DNA from: Desulfobulbaceae bacterium
GTDB lineage: Bacteria; Desulfobacterota; Desulfobulbia; Desulfobulbales; DAOVSZ01
Direction of reading: 5' to 3'
Assembly (NCBI GenBank): GCA_030627725.1
Contig: DAOVSZ010000015.1
Coordinates: 1 to 16,813 of the forward strand
DNA length: 16,813 nt
A program made the translations under genes and the position numbers. The notes under the pieces are model-generated. The model had not been told where the DNA came from. It made no database searches and saw nothing but the letters and a program-made list of their open reading frames with translations. How positions within the stretch are numbered: position 1 is the first letter of the stretch; every line of letters begins with the position of its first letter. Of this stretch, positions 1 through 6,470 are shown piece after piece.

Positions 1-477
1 GCCGGCCCCGATGTCCACAACTATGCAGTTGGAGAGTTTGTTCAGGTGGTAGGCGACCATGAACGGTTCGGAAACAACCAGAGAAACAGTGAGGATCTCT
101 TTGGCGATCTGCAGCAGGAGGTTTTTGTTTATGACGGATGCCCGGGCCGGAACGCCGATAATGCCGCAGACATCGCCGTCAAACCCTTCACGCGCCTCTT
201 CGACAACGTGTCGGATAAGCTCAAAGGCCGCATTATAATCACGGTCGCTCGACTCTCGGATGACACCGTCTTCAAGGGGAGAATAAAGGGTCAGGGCGGA
301 GCGTTTGGCAAGGGCCTCATCTCCGAAAACCTGGGTATCTCCAATAAGCTTGATCCCGATAATGTCCTTGGGGTAGCCGACCACCGAGCGGGTCATCTTT
401 TTGTAACCTTTATTTGACATGACGGCAGTCCTGGAGGTTCCGAGGTCGATGCCGAGCAGGAGTTCATTGTTGTCCAT
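1..477 (-). CDS. MamK/MreB-like bacterial actin (5' part, truncated by window edge)
   Basis: The first 159 residues of an actin-fold ATPase are visible; the 3' part lies outside the window. The N-terminus has the phosphate-1 motif GIDLGTS at residues 9-15. Around residues 30-60 are VVGYPKDIIGIKL and GDEA, followed by a PLEDGV-I segment, then IIGVPARAS near residue 107 and the phosphate-2 motif VVDIGAG at the edge. From memory this is closer to MamK, the filament former that positions magnetosomes, than to MreB: MamK shares the LGIDLGTS-TAVM start, VVGYPKD, GVPARAS and VVSEPFMV. The start at 477 follows a GAGGAG ribosome site. It is divergent from hemL. MamK-like actins also occur outside magnetosome gene sets, so magnetosome function is not implied. 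Actin-family membership is near certain; the MamK-type subfamily is likely. Confidence 0.85.
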   Translation of the reverse strand, partial: MDNNELLLGIDLGTSRTAVMSNKGYKKMTRSVVGYPKDIIGIKLIGDTQVFGDEALAKRSALTLYSPLEDGVIRESSDRDYNAAFELIRHVVEEAREGFDGDVCGIIGVPARASVINKNLLLQIAKEILTVSLVVSEPFMVAYHLNKLSNCIVVDIGAG

Positions 478-625
478 GTCTTGCTCCTCAAGAGTTTTCA
501 GGAAAATTTTTTCAGTTGTTACAGGGAAAGCGTCCGGGCAGGGAGTCGCCTGCGTCTGTTATATTAACGGACGAATCAAACCGGGATGTAGAAACCATTT
601 TCATGCCGTACTGCAACAGAAGTGT

Positions 626-653
626 ATTACAATGGTGTAGCAAAACTTGTCAA
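626..653 (-). promoter_or_regulatory. Sigma-70-type promoter for the MamK-like gene
   Basis: On the minus strand there is a consensus TTGACA (653-648), a 16-bp spacer, and TGTAAT (631-626), one base from consensus. It would start RNA near 619 and leave a leader of about 140 nt before the actin start codon at 477. Confidence 0.6.
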
Positions 654-749
654 GGGAATTGATTCCGGCCGACAACCGGTGGCATGCCCATGGTGTTGTA
701 TGACAGTTAGAGTTTCGTATCGGCCCGTTTCCGCTTCTAAATAAATGTA

Positions 750-764
750 TTATCAGGCTGATAA
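750..764. promoter_or_regulatory. Palindrome, possible operator upstream of hemL
   Basis: TTATCA-GGC-TGATAA is a perfect 6+6 inverted repeat 34 bp upstream of the hemL -35 box, in the position of an activator or repressor site. The cognate regulator is unknown. It could also be a small hairpin in an RNA leader. Confidence 0.35.
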
Positions 765-798
765 AAAAAATATGGCGCTTTTCAGGGACATTACATCT

Positions 799-828
799 TT
801 GACAGAAGAAGAGTCCGCATGCTATATT
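799..828 (+). promoter_or_regulatory. Sigma-70-type promoter for hemL
   Basis: TTGACA (799-804), an 18-bp spacer and TATATT (823-828). Transcription would start near 835, leaving about 70 nt of leader before hemL. Confidence 0.55.
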
Positions 829-904
829 CCTTCTTTCGCCACTGGACAGCAATTTCATTTATGGATAGACATACATTACTAGACTCTCAAGGAGGCCTTA
901 TACT

Positions 905-2194
905 ATGATTACTGATAAATCCGCCGGTCTTTTTCAGAAAGCCCAGACACTTATTCCCGGCGGCGTCAACAGCCCGGTGCGGGCGTGTAAGTCCGTGGGC
1001 TGCGACCCGGTCTTTATCGAGCGGGCGGCCGGATCAAAGATTATCGACGTTGACGGCAATTCCTATGTGGATTTCGTCTGTTCATGGGGTCCCATGATTT
1101 TGGGTCATAACCACCCGGCCGTTGTCGAGGCCATCCAAGAGGCGCTGGCAAAGGGGACAAGCTATGGAGCGCCGACACCGCTTGAGGTTGAACTTGCCGA
1201 GATGGTGACCGAGGCCATGCCGTCGGTTGAAAAGGTGCGGTTTGTGAACTCAGGGACCGAGGCCACGATGAGTGCGATCAGGCTTGCACGCGGCTATACC
1301 GGCAGAAAGGCGGTGGTGAAGTTTGACGGCTGCTACCATGGTCATGCCGATGCCTTCCTGGTCAAGGCCGGCTCCGGTGTCATTACGCTCGGCATACCCG
1401 GGAGTCCCGGGGTCCCTGATGATATTGTCAAGAATACGATTTCCATTCCTTATAATGACGAGGCCACCCTGGAAAAAACCCTCCGAGACCAGGGCCTGGA
1501 TATCGCCTGTATCATTATCGAGCCGGTTGCCGCCAATATGGGTGTCATTCCGCCGAAGGACGGCTTTCTGCAGAAGCTCAGGGCGCTTACCGCTGAACTC
1601 GGCATTGTTCTCATCTTTGATGAGGTAATCACCGGTTTTCGGTTAAGTTTCGGCGGCGCTCAGAGCGCATTCAACATCATGCCCGATCTGACCTGCATGG
1701 GCAAGATCATCGGCGGCGGTCTGCCGGTGGGCGCCTATGGCGGCAAAAAAGATATCATGGATATGATAGCGCCGGACGGACCGGTATACCAGGCCGGCAC
1801 TCTCTCCGGCAATCCCCTGGCCATGGCGGCAGGCGTTGCGACTCTCAAGGTGTTGCAGGAGCCCGGCTTTTATGTGCGGCTGGAAGAAAAGGCTGTTTCC
1901 TATGCTGATGAGCTGAAAAGGCTGGCGGAAAAATATTCCATGGCAACCACCTTAAACAGGGCCGGTTCCGCCATGACATGCTTTTTTACGTCCGGGCCTG
2001 TGACGGATTTTGCCTCTGCGATGAAAGCGGATGCGGAGAAGTATGGAATCTTCTATCGCGAAATGCTGTCCCAGGGCATCTATCTGGCGCCCTCACAGTT
2101 TGAGGCCGCCTTTATCTCGGATGCGCATTCTTCAGAAGACCTGGAGCTGGCTCTTGAAAAAACTGAATGGTCATTCAAAAAAATGGCCGGGTGA
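905..2194 (+). CDS. hemL: Glutamate-1-semialdehyde 2,1-aminomutase
   Basis: A PLP enzyme that converts glutamate-1-semialdehyde to 5-aminolevulinate, the last step of the C5 route to all tetrapyrroles, in the cytoplasm. The 429-residue length is normal for the family. Visible landmarks are PGGVNSPVRA near residues 18-27, the cofactor-binding NSGTEATM near residue 115, CYHGHAD, FDEVITGFR, and the Schiff-base lysine K267 in MGKIIGGGLPVGA. The C-terminus keeps the APSQFEAAFIS segment. The start follows AAGGAGG with 9-nt spacing. The gene appears monocistronic, with its own promoter upstream and an atp promoter starting 12 bp after its stop. Its partner HemA is encoded at the other end of the window (14100-15389). 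Confidence 0.97.
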   Translation: MITDKSAGLFQKAQTLIPGGVNSPVRACKSVGCDPVFIERAAGSKIIDVDGNSYVDFVCSWGPMILGHNHPAVVEAIQEALAKGTSYGAPTPLEVELAEMVTEAMPSVEKVRFVNSGTEATMSAIRLARGYTGRKAVVKFDGCYHGHADAFLVKAGSGVITLGIPGSPGVPDDIVKNTISIPYNDEATLEKTLRDQGLDIACIIIEPVAANMGVIPPKDGFLQKLRALTAELGIVLIFDEVITGFRLSFGGAQSAFNIMPDLTCMGKIIGGGLPVGAYGGKKDIMDMIAPDGPVYQAGTLSGNPLAMAAGVATLKVLQEPGFYVRLEEKAVSYADELKRLAEKYSMATTLNRAGSAMTCFFTSGPVTDFASAMKADAEKYGIFYREMLSQGIYLAPSQFEAAFISDAHSSEDLELALEKTEWSFKKMAG

Positions 2195-2205
2195 GCGAAA
2201 ACCCG

Positions 2206-2234
2206 TTGACATTGGGCAGATACCATGCTATCAA
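2206..2234 (+). promoter_or_regulatory. Sigma-70-type promoter for the atp genes
   Basis: TTGACA (2206-2211), a 17-bp spacer, and TATCAA (2229-2234) preceded by an extended-minus-10 TG. It lies just after the hemL stop and implies a leader of about 100 nt before atpZ. Confidence 0.6.
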
Positions 2235-2255
2235 GTGGAACAATTTCCCCTGTTA

Positions 2256-2334
2256 TCTGGTCGCCCGATTGTCTCTGATGCCGGTAAAGTGAATTAGTAT
2301 TCATGTTTCGCAGCGGTTAACAGGCGCGACCAGA
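2256..2334 (+). repeat. 9-bp inverted repeat spanning the atp leader
   Basis: TCTGGTCGC (2256-2264) is the exact reverse complement of GCGACCAGA (2326-2334). In the leader RNA it would close a 61-nt loop. The 3' arm ends in the purine-rich AGAGAGG stretch that precedes atpZ, so pairing could mask the ribosome site. Confidence 0.45.
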
Positions 2335-2344
2335 GAGGTAGGAA

Positions 2345-2593
2345 ATGGCAAAGTATAATCCCCGCAAAGAGATGCTGAAGATGGTGGGGGACGTTTCCAC
2401 CATCGGCATGACTGTCGGTTTTTCGGTCTTTATCGGGGTCTGGATTGGTCATTTCCTGGACAACAAGGTTTTTGACGGAAAAACATCCCCGTGGCTGACC
2501 CTCATATTTCTGGGCTTCGGGATCATCGCCGCCTTCAAGAATCTGTTTCTTATGGTGAAAAAGAGGGAAAAAGAAAATTCGGATTCAGAATGA
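2345..2593 (+). CDS. atpZ: AtpZ-type ATP synthase assembly protein
   Basis: An 82-residue inner-membrane protein of the AtpZ (ATPase gene 1) family, which accompanies F-type ATPase operons and partners AtpI in c-ring assembly or ion supply. Two hydrophobic helices are visible, about residues 18-38 (with the family-typical G-x-W-x-G-H-x-L-D pattern around GVWIGHFLD) and about residues 48-68, followed by a charged tail rich in K and E. It is first in a gene order atpZ-atpI-atpB-atpE. Its TGA overlaps the next ATG (ATGA), indicating translational coupling. The ribosome site is a modest GAGAGG-TAGGAA. Confidence 0.85.
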   Translation: MAKYNPRKEMLKMVGDVSTIGMTVGFSVFIGVWIGHFLDNKVFDGKTSPWLTLIFLGFGIIAAFKNLFLMVKKREKENSDSE

Positions 2594-2985
2594 ACATGCA
2601 GCAGGACATATCAGTATCGAAAATTCAGCGTACCAGCCTGATTCTTCTGTTGGCAATGGCAATCGCAGCATGGCTTCTTTTCTCACGGCATGCCGCGGTT
2701 TCAATCTTTGCCGGCGGCGGGATTTCCATACTGAGCTTCGTGTGGTTGAAAAAGGATATACGGAAAATCTTCAGCGGTCCGATTCATGCTGCCAAGATCC
2801 TTTTTTTTATAAAATATTATGCCCGTCTTGCCCTTTTGGCACTGCTTCTCTACTATATCATCCGCAACCAGATGCTCTATATCCCAGGTCTTCTGGTCGG
2901 CTTGTCAACGGTGGTGTTGAGCATTGTCATAGTCGGCGCGACTGAGGCGAAAAAGATGTATACAACAATGAAGGAGGCTTCGTAA
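2590..2985 (+). CDS. atpI: ATP synthase subunit I (AtpI-like) membrane protein
   Basis: A 131-residue polytopic membrane protein with about four hydrophobic segments (near residues 14-31, 35-52, 68-92 and 95-115) and a short basic N-terminus. Position between atpZ and atpB, size and topology match the ATP synthase I family, which helps assemble the c-ring. Sequence conservation in this family is low, so the call rests mainly on context. The frame stays open further upstream, but the ATG at 2590 is chosen because it overlaps the atpZ stop as ATGA. Confidence 0.8.
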   Translation: MNMQQDISVSKIQRTSLILLLAMAIAAWLLFSRHAAVSIFAGGGISILSFVWLKKDIRKIFSGPIHAAKILFFIKYYARLALLALLLYYIIRNQMLYIPGLLVGLSTVVLSIVIVGATEAKKMYTTMKEAS

Positions 2986-2991
2986 TAAACC

Positions 2992-3714
2992 ATGGAACAT
3001 CCAATTCTGTTTATCTCAATTATTCTGGAGGCAATCGGCATGCCTGTGCCGCATGGCCCGATCGGTGACACCCTGCTTTCCAAACTCGTTTCACCGCATA
3101 TGACCTACACATGGTTTGTCATGGCCTTTTTGATCTTAGTGCCGAAGCTTACCATGGGAAAAATGGAAATGGTCCCGGGCAAGGGGCAGAATTTCTGGGA
3201 GGCCGTTATCGGGTTCATGGAAGGTTTTATGGCTGATAACATGGGCAAGGAAGGGGCCAGGATGATGTTCCCCATGCTTGCAACTTTTGCCTTCTATATC
3301 CTGGTTGGCAACATGGTCGGTCTTATGCCCGGTTTTATGTCTCCGACATCAAACATCAACATTACCCTGGGCTGTACGCTGATCGTCTTCACCACCACCC
3401 ATATCCTGGGTCTTAAATTCCACGGCGCAAGCTATATCAAGCATTTTCTGGGGCCGCTCTGGTGGTTGATTCCGCTTATGTTTCCGGTTGAGCTCATCAG
3501 TCATTTCGCCCGTATTCTGTCTCTCTCCATCCGGCTTTTCGGCAACATCATGGCAAAAGAGACCCTGCTCGGCATCCTCTTCATGCTGGCCGGCGCCTTC
3601 TTTGCTCCGCTTCCGATTCTCTGCCTCGGCGTTTTCGTCTCCATTGTACAGGCGCTGGTATTTACGCTCCTCTCAATTCTCTACTTCTCGGCAGCTATGG
3701 AGCACGCTCACTGA
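2992..3714 (+). CDS. atpB: F-type ATP synthase subunit a
   Basis: The stator membrane subunit that carries the two half-channels for the coupling ion next to the c-ring. The 240 residues contain several hydrophobic helices. The diagnostic SIRLFGN motif places the essential arginine at R181 (equivalent to E. coli R210), followed by the family-conserved MAKETLL, and the penultimate helix includes VSIVQALVFTLLS. Upstream, NMVGLMPGF and the N-P-rich loop typical of bacterial subunit a are present. An AAGGAGG ribosome site lies 14 nt before the ATG, somewhat distant. It is followed by atpE. Genes for subunits b, delta, alpha, gamma, beta and epsilon are not in this window, as in many deltaproteobacteria where a/c are encoded apart. 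Confidence 0.96.
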   Translation: MEHPILFISIILEAIGMPVPHGPIGDTLLSKLVSPHMTYTWFVMAFLILVPKLTMGKMEMVPGKGQNFWEAVIGFMEGFMADNMGKEGARMMFPMLATFAFYILVGNMVGLMPGFMSPTSNINITLGCTLIVFTTTHILGLKFHGASYIKHFLGPLWWLIPLMFPVELISHFARILSLSIRLFGNIMAKETLLGILFMLAGAFFAPLPILCLGVFVSIVQALVFTLLSILYFSAAMEHAH

Positions 3715-3743
3715 TTAAAGAAATTACGAATTTTCGTTTAGGT

Positions 3744-3759
3744 TTAGATAGACATCTAA
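3744..3759 (+). promoter_or_regulatory. Intercistronic hairpin before atpE
   Basis: TTAGAT-AGAC-ATCTAA forms a perfect 6-bp stem with a 4-nt loop in the 91-nt atpB-atpE gap. It may be an mRNA processing or stability element that helps raise c-subunit output relative to subunit a. Function is inferred from position only. Confidence 0.4.
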
Positions 3760-3805
3760 TGAAGAAGGCCAAAAAAACAACATTATCTTTGGAGGAAATT
3801 GAACA

Positions 3806-4147
3806 ATGAAAAAAGTAACTGTAAGCTCTGTTCTGGCTGTAATGATGGTACTGGGTCTCTCAACGATTGCCTTGGCTTCCGATGCCGGCAGCGCCCCGGC
3901 TGGTGATACTAACCTGGCCCTGATCTGTATCGCTGCTGCAATGTCCGTCGGTGTTGCCGCCCTTGGTTGTGGTATCGGTATGGGTACCGGTATCGGCGGC
4001 GCCTGCTCCGGTATTGCCCGTAATCCTGAAGCATCAGGTAAGATTCAGGTCAACATGATCATCGGTCTTGCTCTTATCGAGTCTCTGACCATTTACGGTC
4101 TGGTTATCTCTCTGATCCTGCTGTACGCAAACCCGCTGCTTGGTTAA
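3806..4147 (+). CDS. atpE: F-type ATP synthase subunit c with N-terminal extension
   Basis: The rotor-ring proteolipid. Two helices are clear: a glycine-rich first helix (about residues 38-68, GCGIGMGTGIGG) and a second helix with the ion-binding carboxylate E92 in IESLTIYGLV, joined by the RNPEASGKI polar loop. At 113 residues it is about 30 longer than the usual c subunit. The extra N-terminus resembles a signal peptide (basic KK, hydrophobic core, then ALASDAG), as seen in some anaerobes. Against the known sodium-binding set of Ilyobacter tartaricus (Q32, V63, E65, S66), only E and S are retained; M replaces Q32 and L replaces the threonine after the serine, so proton use is more likely. 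It has a strong TTGGAGG ribosome site. Confidence 0.95.
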   Translation: MKKVTVSSVLAVMMVLGLSTIALASDAGSAPAGDTNLALICIAAAMSVGVAALGCGIGMGTGIGGACSGIARNPEASGKIQVNMIIGLALIESLTIYGLVISLILLYANPLLG

Positions 4148-4162
4148 TAAAAAAGCAGAGAG

Positions 4163-4195
4163 GAGGAGAGAGCAACCGCAGCGGTTGTAATCTCC
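4163..4195 (+). promoter_or_regulatory. Hairpin downstream of atpE
   Basis: CAACC-GCAGC-GGTTG (4173-4187) is a compact palindrome, and an outer GGAGA/TCTCC pairing can extend it. It lies between the atpE stop and the terminator and could protect the abundant c-subunit message from 3' decay. Confidence 0.4.
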
Positions 4196-4212
4196 CTTCA
4201 ATATTGTAAGAT

Positions 4213-4252
4213 AAAAGGCTACAGGAATTTTTCCTGTAGCCTTTTTGTTTTT
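4213..4252 (+). terminator. Rho-independent terminator of the atp genes
   Basis: A 15-bp perfect stem (4213-4227 with 4231-4245, core GGCTACAGGAA) and a 3-nt loop, followed by a T-rich tract (TTTTTGTTTTT). The A-rich 5' flank makes it potentially bidirectional. Confidence 0.92.
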
Positions 4253-4290
4253 ACATAACATGTTACATCGTTATCGATGACAACTTTGTC

Positions 4291-4391
4291 GGTCTCGTAA
4301 AAAGCACGAGACGGACGCGTTAACCGTCTCTATCTTATTGAAATCATTGAAGACGAATTCAGCGATTTTGACTTTTTACGAGGTTATCAAC
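4291..4391. repeat. Inverted-repeat element, copy 1 (MITE/REP-like)
   Basis: An 11-bp inverted repeat, CTCGTAAAAAG (4294-4304) and CTTTTTACGAG (4372-4382), bounds a segment with internal hairpins. The right half (4335-4391) is clearly related to the reverse complement of 6835-6893: both carry TTGAAATCATT, then a variable centre, then GACTTTTT, a CGAG block and a terminal TCAAC. Two related copies in 2.5 kb suggest a dispersed short repeat family. No transposase is encoded nearby. Confidence 0.6.
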
Positions 4392-4392
4392 T

Positions 4393-5127
4393 TTGATAAA
4401 TCCAAAACGAGAAAAGGGAGAACCTACGCTTCCAGAGACCGGGTTGCTGGTGCTGAACCCTGCAGATGCTCTGAATATTGCCGGGGTCTTGAAGAAGACA
4501 GGGGCCCGGAAACATTTCTTCTTTAACGGCAATCTGTTGGTGGTCCCAGGAGAGGAAAATGCGGGGGCGCCTTTTTTTATGGCTGGCCCGGCTGTCGGTT
4601 CACCCATGGCTGTCTTGGCTTTTGAAAAGTTGATAGCTCTCGGCGCCGGGAGGATTATAGTTTTCGGGTGGTGCGGTTCGTTGATCAGCGAAATCTCTGT
4701 AGGCGATGTGCTGCTTCCGACATGGGCGGTGAGCGATGAGGGGACATCGAAACACTATCCAGTAGAGGAGAGGCCCGAGTCTTCTTCTGTTTTGCGGGGA
4801 CATCTTTCCACTCATCTTGGAAGGCAAGGCATACAGCCACGATCCGGTCCGATCTGGACAACAGACGCTCCTTACAGGGAAACCCGTGATCAGGTCGAAA
4901 ATTATGGAGGGCAGGGGGTGCTGGGGGTTGATATGGAATTTTCCGCTCTCTGCACGGTTGCTTCCTTCCGCAGGGTTGAAATGGCAGCTGTGATGCTTGT
5001 CTCTGATGAGTTGTGCCATCCGGAGTGGAAGCCCGGTTTCAGGACCAAGGTGTTCAGGGAAAAAAGTCGCAGGCTTATTGAGATTCTTTTAGAAAGCTGT
5101 CGTGGAGCACAGGGTGCAGGAGACTGA
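4393..5127 (+). CDS. Nucleoside phosphorylase-like protein (PNP/UDP phosphorylase superfamily)
   Basis: A 244-residue cytoplasmic enzyme of the purine nucleoside phosphorylase / uridine phosphorylase / MTA-SAH nucleosidase superfamily, acting on the N-glycosidic bond of nucleosides. Visible features are MAGPAVGSPMA (about 63-73), the ribose/phosphate-side GWCGSL at 92-97, GDVLLPTWAVSDEGTSKHY at 104-122, the substrate-ribose glutamate E182 in VDMEFSAL, and the base-binding SDEL at 204-207 (D205). The substrate cannot be read from the sequence. The start is a TTG at 4393 with a GAGG site 9 nt upstream; no upstream alternative exists because of a TGA at 4369. Its TGA overlaps the rimO ATG, so the two are coupled. 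The ribosome site lies inside the repeat element. Confidence 0.8.
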   Translation: MINPKREKGEPTLPETGLLVLNPADALNIAGVLKKTGARKHFFFNGNLLVVPGEENAGAPFFMAGPAVGSPMAVLAFEKLIALGAGRIIVFGWCGSLISEISVGDVLLPTWAVSDEGTSKHYPVEERPESSSVLRGHLSTHLGRQGIQPRSGPIWTTDAPYRETRDQVENYGGQGVLGVDMEFSALCTVASFRRVEMAAVMLVSDELCHPEWKPGFRTKVFREKSRRLIEILLESCRGAQGAGD

Positions 5128-6470
5128 TGCCGAAAATGAGTAAAAAATTGTATCTTGTCAGTCTGGGCTGCCCAAAGAACCTTGTTGACTCCGAGGTGAT
5201 GCTTGCCTTGTTGGAAAAAGCCGGATACTGCGTTTGTCAGGGGCCTGCCGAGGCTGATTTGATGCTGGTCAATACCTGCGGTTTCATTCAGTCGGCTGTG
5301 GAGGAGGGTATTGACGAGATTATCGGTCTTGCCGCATATAAGGCTCGCGACCCAGGGAAAAGGCTGGTGGTCACCGGTTGCATGGTGCAGCGGTACGGGC
5401 AGGAACTGGCAAAGGAGTTTCCCGAGGTAGATCTTTTTGTCGGAACCGAGGGTTTTCAAGACATTGTTGGGATACTTGAAAAGATGACTCCCGGCTCAAA
5501 TCCGGGGCCATTTCTTGCAAAACCGCTGTTTCTGATGGACAGTCATAGCCCACGGAAGATATCCACCCCATCGCACCGGGCCTATCTCAAGGTCACGGAA
5601 GGGTGTGCCAACCGTTGTTCCTATTGTCTTATCCCGTCGCTTCGCGGTCCCTTGCGCAGCAGGCCGGTTGATGACATTATTCGTGAGGCGCAAAGGCTTG
5701 AAGATGGCGGGGTGAAGGAGCTCACCCTTGTCGCCCAAGATCTCACGGCTTACGGTATTGGCCGGGGACAATCCTCCCCGCTTCTTGACCGGCTTCTTCT
5801 CTCTCTGCTTAAGGAGACTGCTATCCCGTGGCTGCGGTTGCTGTATCTCCAGCCTGCCCGCCTTGACGACTCGCTCCTGCGGATTATGGCTGACAACCCA
5901 AGACTGCTTCCATATCTCGATATTCCGCTGCAGCATGTAAGCACCAGAATGCTCAAGCTGATGAATCGGCCTTATGACACAGCCTTTATCGAAGCGATGC
6001 TCTCTCGGATTCGGACAATTGTGCCGGAAGTTGCCATCAGGACGACGCTTATGGTCGGTTTTCCAGGTGAGACAGAAGACGACATGAGACTCTTGGAGGA
6101 ATTTATCAGGACGTACCGGTTTGAGCATGTCGGGGTCTTCCCCTATTCCAATGAAGACGGATGCGCTGCCTCAAATCTGCCGGACCAGTGTCCGGAAGGG
6201 GTCAAAATAGAGAGGCGCCATCGTTTGATGGAGTTGCAGGCCGGTATATCACTTGAAAATCATAAAGGCATGCTGGGAAAGACGGAAGAGGTGCTTGTCG
6301 AGGGGGTGAGCCGTGAGACGGATCTACTGCTCGAAGGCCGGACAGCCCGGCAGGCGCCCGAAATCGACGGCTGTGTTTATATTGCGTCAGGAGAATGCAA
6401 TGCAGGTGACATCGTTGAAGTCCGTTTTACAGAGGCACATACGTATGATCTGGTTGGCGAGATCGTTTAG
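5127..6470 (+). CDS. rimO: Ribosomal protein S12 (Asp) methylthiotransferase
   Basis: A radical-SAM enzyme that methylthiolates the conserved aspartate of ribosomal protein S12. The N-terminal UPF0004 domain carries the second-cluster cysteines C15 (SLGC), C51 (NTCG) and C85 (TGCM). The radical-SAM core has C160, C164 and C167 in C-ANR-C-SY-C. The C-terminal part (about residues 385-447) is a TRAM RNA-binding domain. SLGCPKNLVDSE, the EGCANRCSYC context and the LQHVS motif are typical of RimO rather than MiaB. Its 447-residue length is normal. The start ATG overlaps the upstream TGA; an ATG at 5136 is an alternative. It ends tail-to-tail with the IHF/HU gene, the two stops overlapping by 4 bp. 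Confidence 0.96.
   Translation: MPKMSKKLYLVSLGCPKNLVDSEVMLALLEKAGYCVCQGPAEADLMLVNTCGFIQSAVEEGIDEIIGLAAYKARDPGKRLVVTGCMVQRYGQELAKEFPEVDLFVGTEGFQDIVGILEKMTPGSNPGPFLAKPLFLMDSHSPRKISTPSHRAYLKVTEGCANRCSYCLIPSLRGPLRSRPVDDIIREAQRLEDGGVKELTLVAQDLTAYGIGRGQSSPLLDRLLLSLLKETAIPWLRLLYLQPARLDDSLLRIMADNPRLLPYLDIPLQHVSTRMLKLMNRPYDTAFIEAMLSRIRTIVPEVAIRTTLMVGFPGETEDDMRLLEEFIRTYRFEHVGVFPYSNEDGCAASNLPDQCPEGVKIERRHRLMELQAGISLENHKGMLGKTEEVLVEGVSRETDLLLEGRTARQAPEIDGCVYIASGECNAGDIVEVRFTEAHTYDLVGEIV

Larger units (their letters stand above)
478..904. other. Divergent intergenic region between the MamK-like gene and hemL
   Basis: This 427-bp region has no credible gene. It holds the minus-strand promoter at 626-653, a 15-bp palindrome at 750-764, a plus-strand promoter at 799-828, and an AAGGAGG ribosome site (889-895) placed 9 nt before hemL. 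The leader before the actin gene (478-620) shows no clear motif beyond its ribosome site. Confidence 0.6.

Noticed and set aside
601..858. 85-codon minus-strand reading frame between the actin gene and hemL
   Set aside because: It has no ribosome site, a cysteine-rich composition without pattern, and overlaps the promoters identified for both flanking genes.
3806..4147. Sodium-type c subunit
   Set aside because: The glutamine of helix 1 and the threonine after the Glu-Ser pair are replaced by Met and Leu, so the sodium set is incomplete.
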